The position numbers and the translations under genes are program-made. DNA of 64,000 bases from Gemmatimonadaceae bacterium (GTDB taxonomy: Bacteria > Gemmatimonadota > Gemmatimonadetes > Gemmatimonadales > Gemmatimonadaceae): the NCBI GenBank assembly GCA_025358925.1, contig JANYHT010000039.1, positions 124,001 through 188,000 on the forward strand, read 5' to 3'. Below the pieces are notes generated by a model. The model was not told where the DNA came from. It did not search any database and saw nothing but the letters and a program-made list of their open reading frames with translations. Shown in pieces: positions 63,993 through 64,000 of this stretch. Each line of letters begins with the position of its first letter. Positions within the stretch are counted from its first letter, which is position 1.

Positions 63993-64000
63993 GTCACGCG

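Overview
The window is about 64 kb of gene-dense, moderately GC-rich bacterial chromosome. It looks like a housekeeping core region and not an accessory island. Gene content and order (rpsO-pnp-M16 peptidase; rplM-rpsI-rpsB-tsf-pyrH-frr-uppS-cdsA-dxr-rseP; mreBCD-mrdA-rodA; zapB-like/zapA/rny/folD/xseAB/ispA/dxs/nadK/recN), an AroA-CMK fusion, a type-3 (archaeal/eukaryal-like) prolyl-tRNA synthetase and outer-membrane-type secreted proteins suggest a diderm bacterium, most likely of the phylum Gemmatimonadota. The phylum is inferred; no 16S gene is present. I see no CRISPR array, insertion sequence, prophage or restriction system. Only four genes lie on the + strand; all the rest are on the - strand.

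Layout from high to low coordinates, i.e. in the reading direction of most genes. (1) 63992-53821: zapB-like, zapA, a structured 175-nt interval that is a 6S RNA candidate, rny, folD, xseA, xseB, ispA, dxs, nadK, recN. This joins RNA decay, C1 metabolism and isoprenoid supply to DNA repair. (2) 52134-53810 (+) a beta-barrel-like secreted protein, and 50201-51994 (-) a six-hairpin glycosidase-like protein. (3) 50155-49912: tRNA-Gly(GCC) and tRNA-Leu(UAA), then a small unknown ORF. (4) 49617-39665: an M20 deacylase (probable dapE), asd, lysC, dapB, dapA, dapD, aroA-cmk fusion and rpsA, most with stop/start overlaps, giving lysine/diaminopimelate synthesis plus the shikimate end step. A heptameric inverted repeat carries the aroA-cmk stop codon. 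(5) 39052-39579 (+) membrane protein, facing rpsA across a perfect-palindrome terminator. (6) 38725-33174: TonB-C protein, acyl-CoA carboxylase (carboxyltransferase, biotin carboxylase, biotin carrier) with an RlmD/RumA-like methyltransferase inside the operon. (7) 32813-33166 (+) mscL. (8) 32469-23639: ribosomal proteins, elongation factor Ts, UMP kinase, RRF, lipid/isoprenoid enzymes and site-2 protease. (9) 22002-23624 (+) a transmembrane Ser/Thr kinase, divergent from rpsO-pnp-M16 peptidase. (10) 18084-16969 alanine dehydrogenase. (11) 16829-1: mreB, mreC, mreD, PBP2, rodA, accD, folC, hisS, proS, lysA, a YfcE-like phosphodiesterase, guaA, an amidohydrolase and a MATE exporter that runs off the window.

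The genes support envelope growth together: the lysine operon and lysA (meso-DAP/lysine), uppS with dxs/dxr/ispA (undecaprenyl carrier), cdsA and accD (phospholipid), and the Mre/PBP2/RodA elongasome. Translational coupling through ATGA, GTGA, TGATG or TAATG overlaps is pervasive and was used to choose starts. The most unusual items are the G4-capable heptamer inverted repeat at the aroA-cmk/rpsA junction, the structured interval between zapA and rny, the hairpins flanking rpsB, the methyltransferase inside the carboxylase operon, and several uncharacterised secreted or small proteins.
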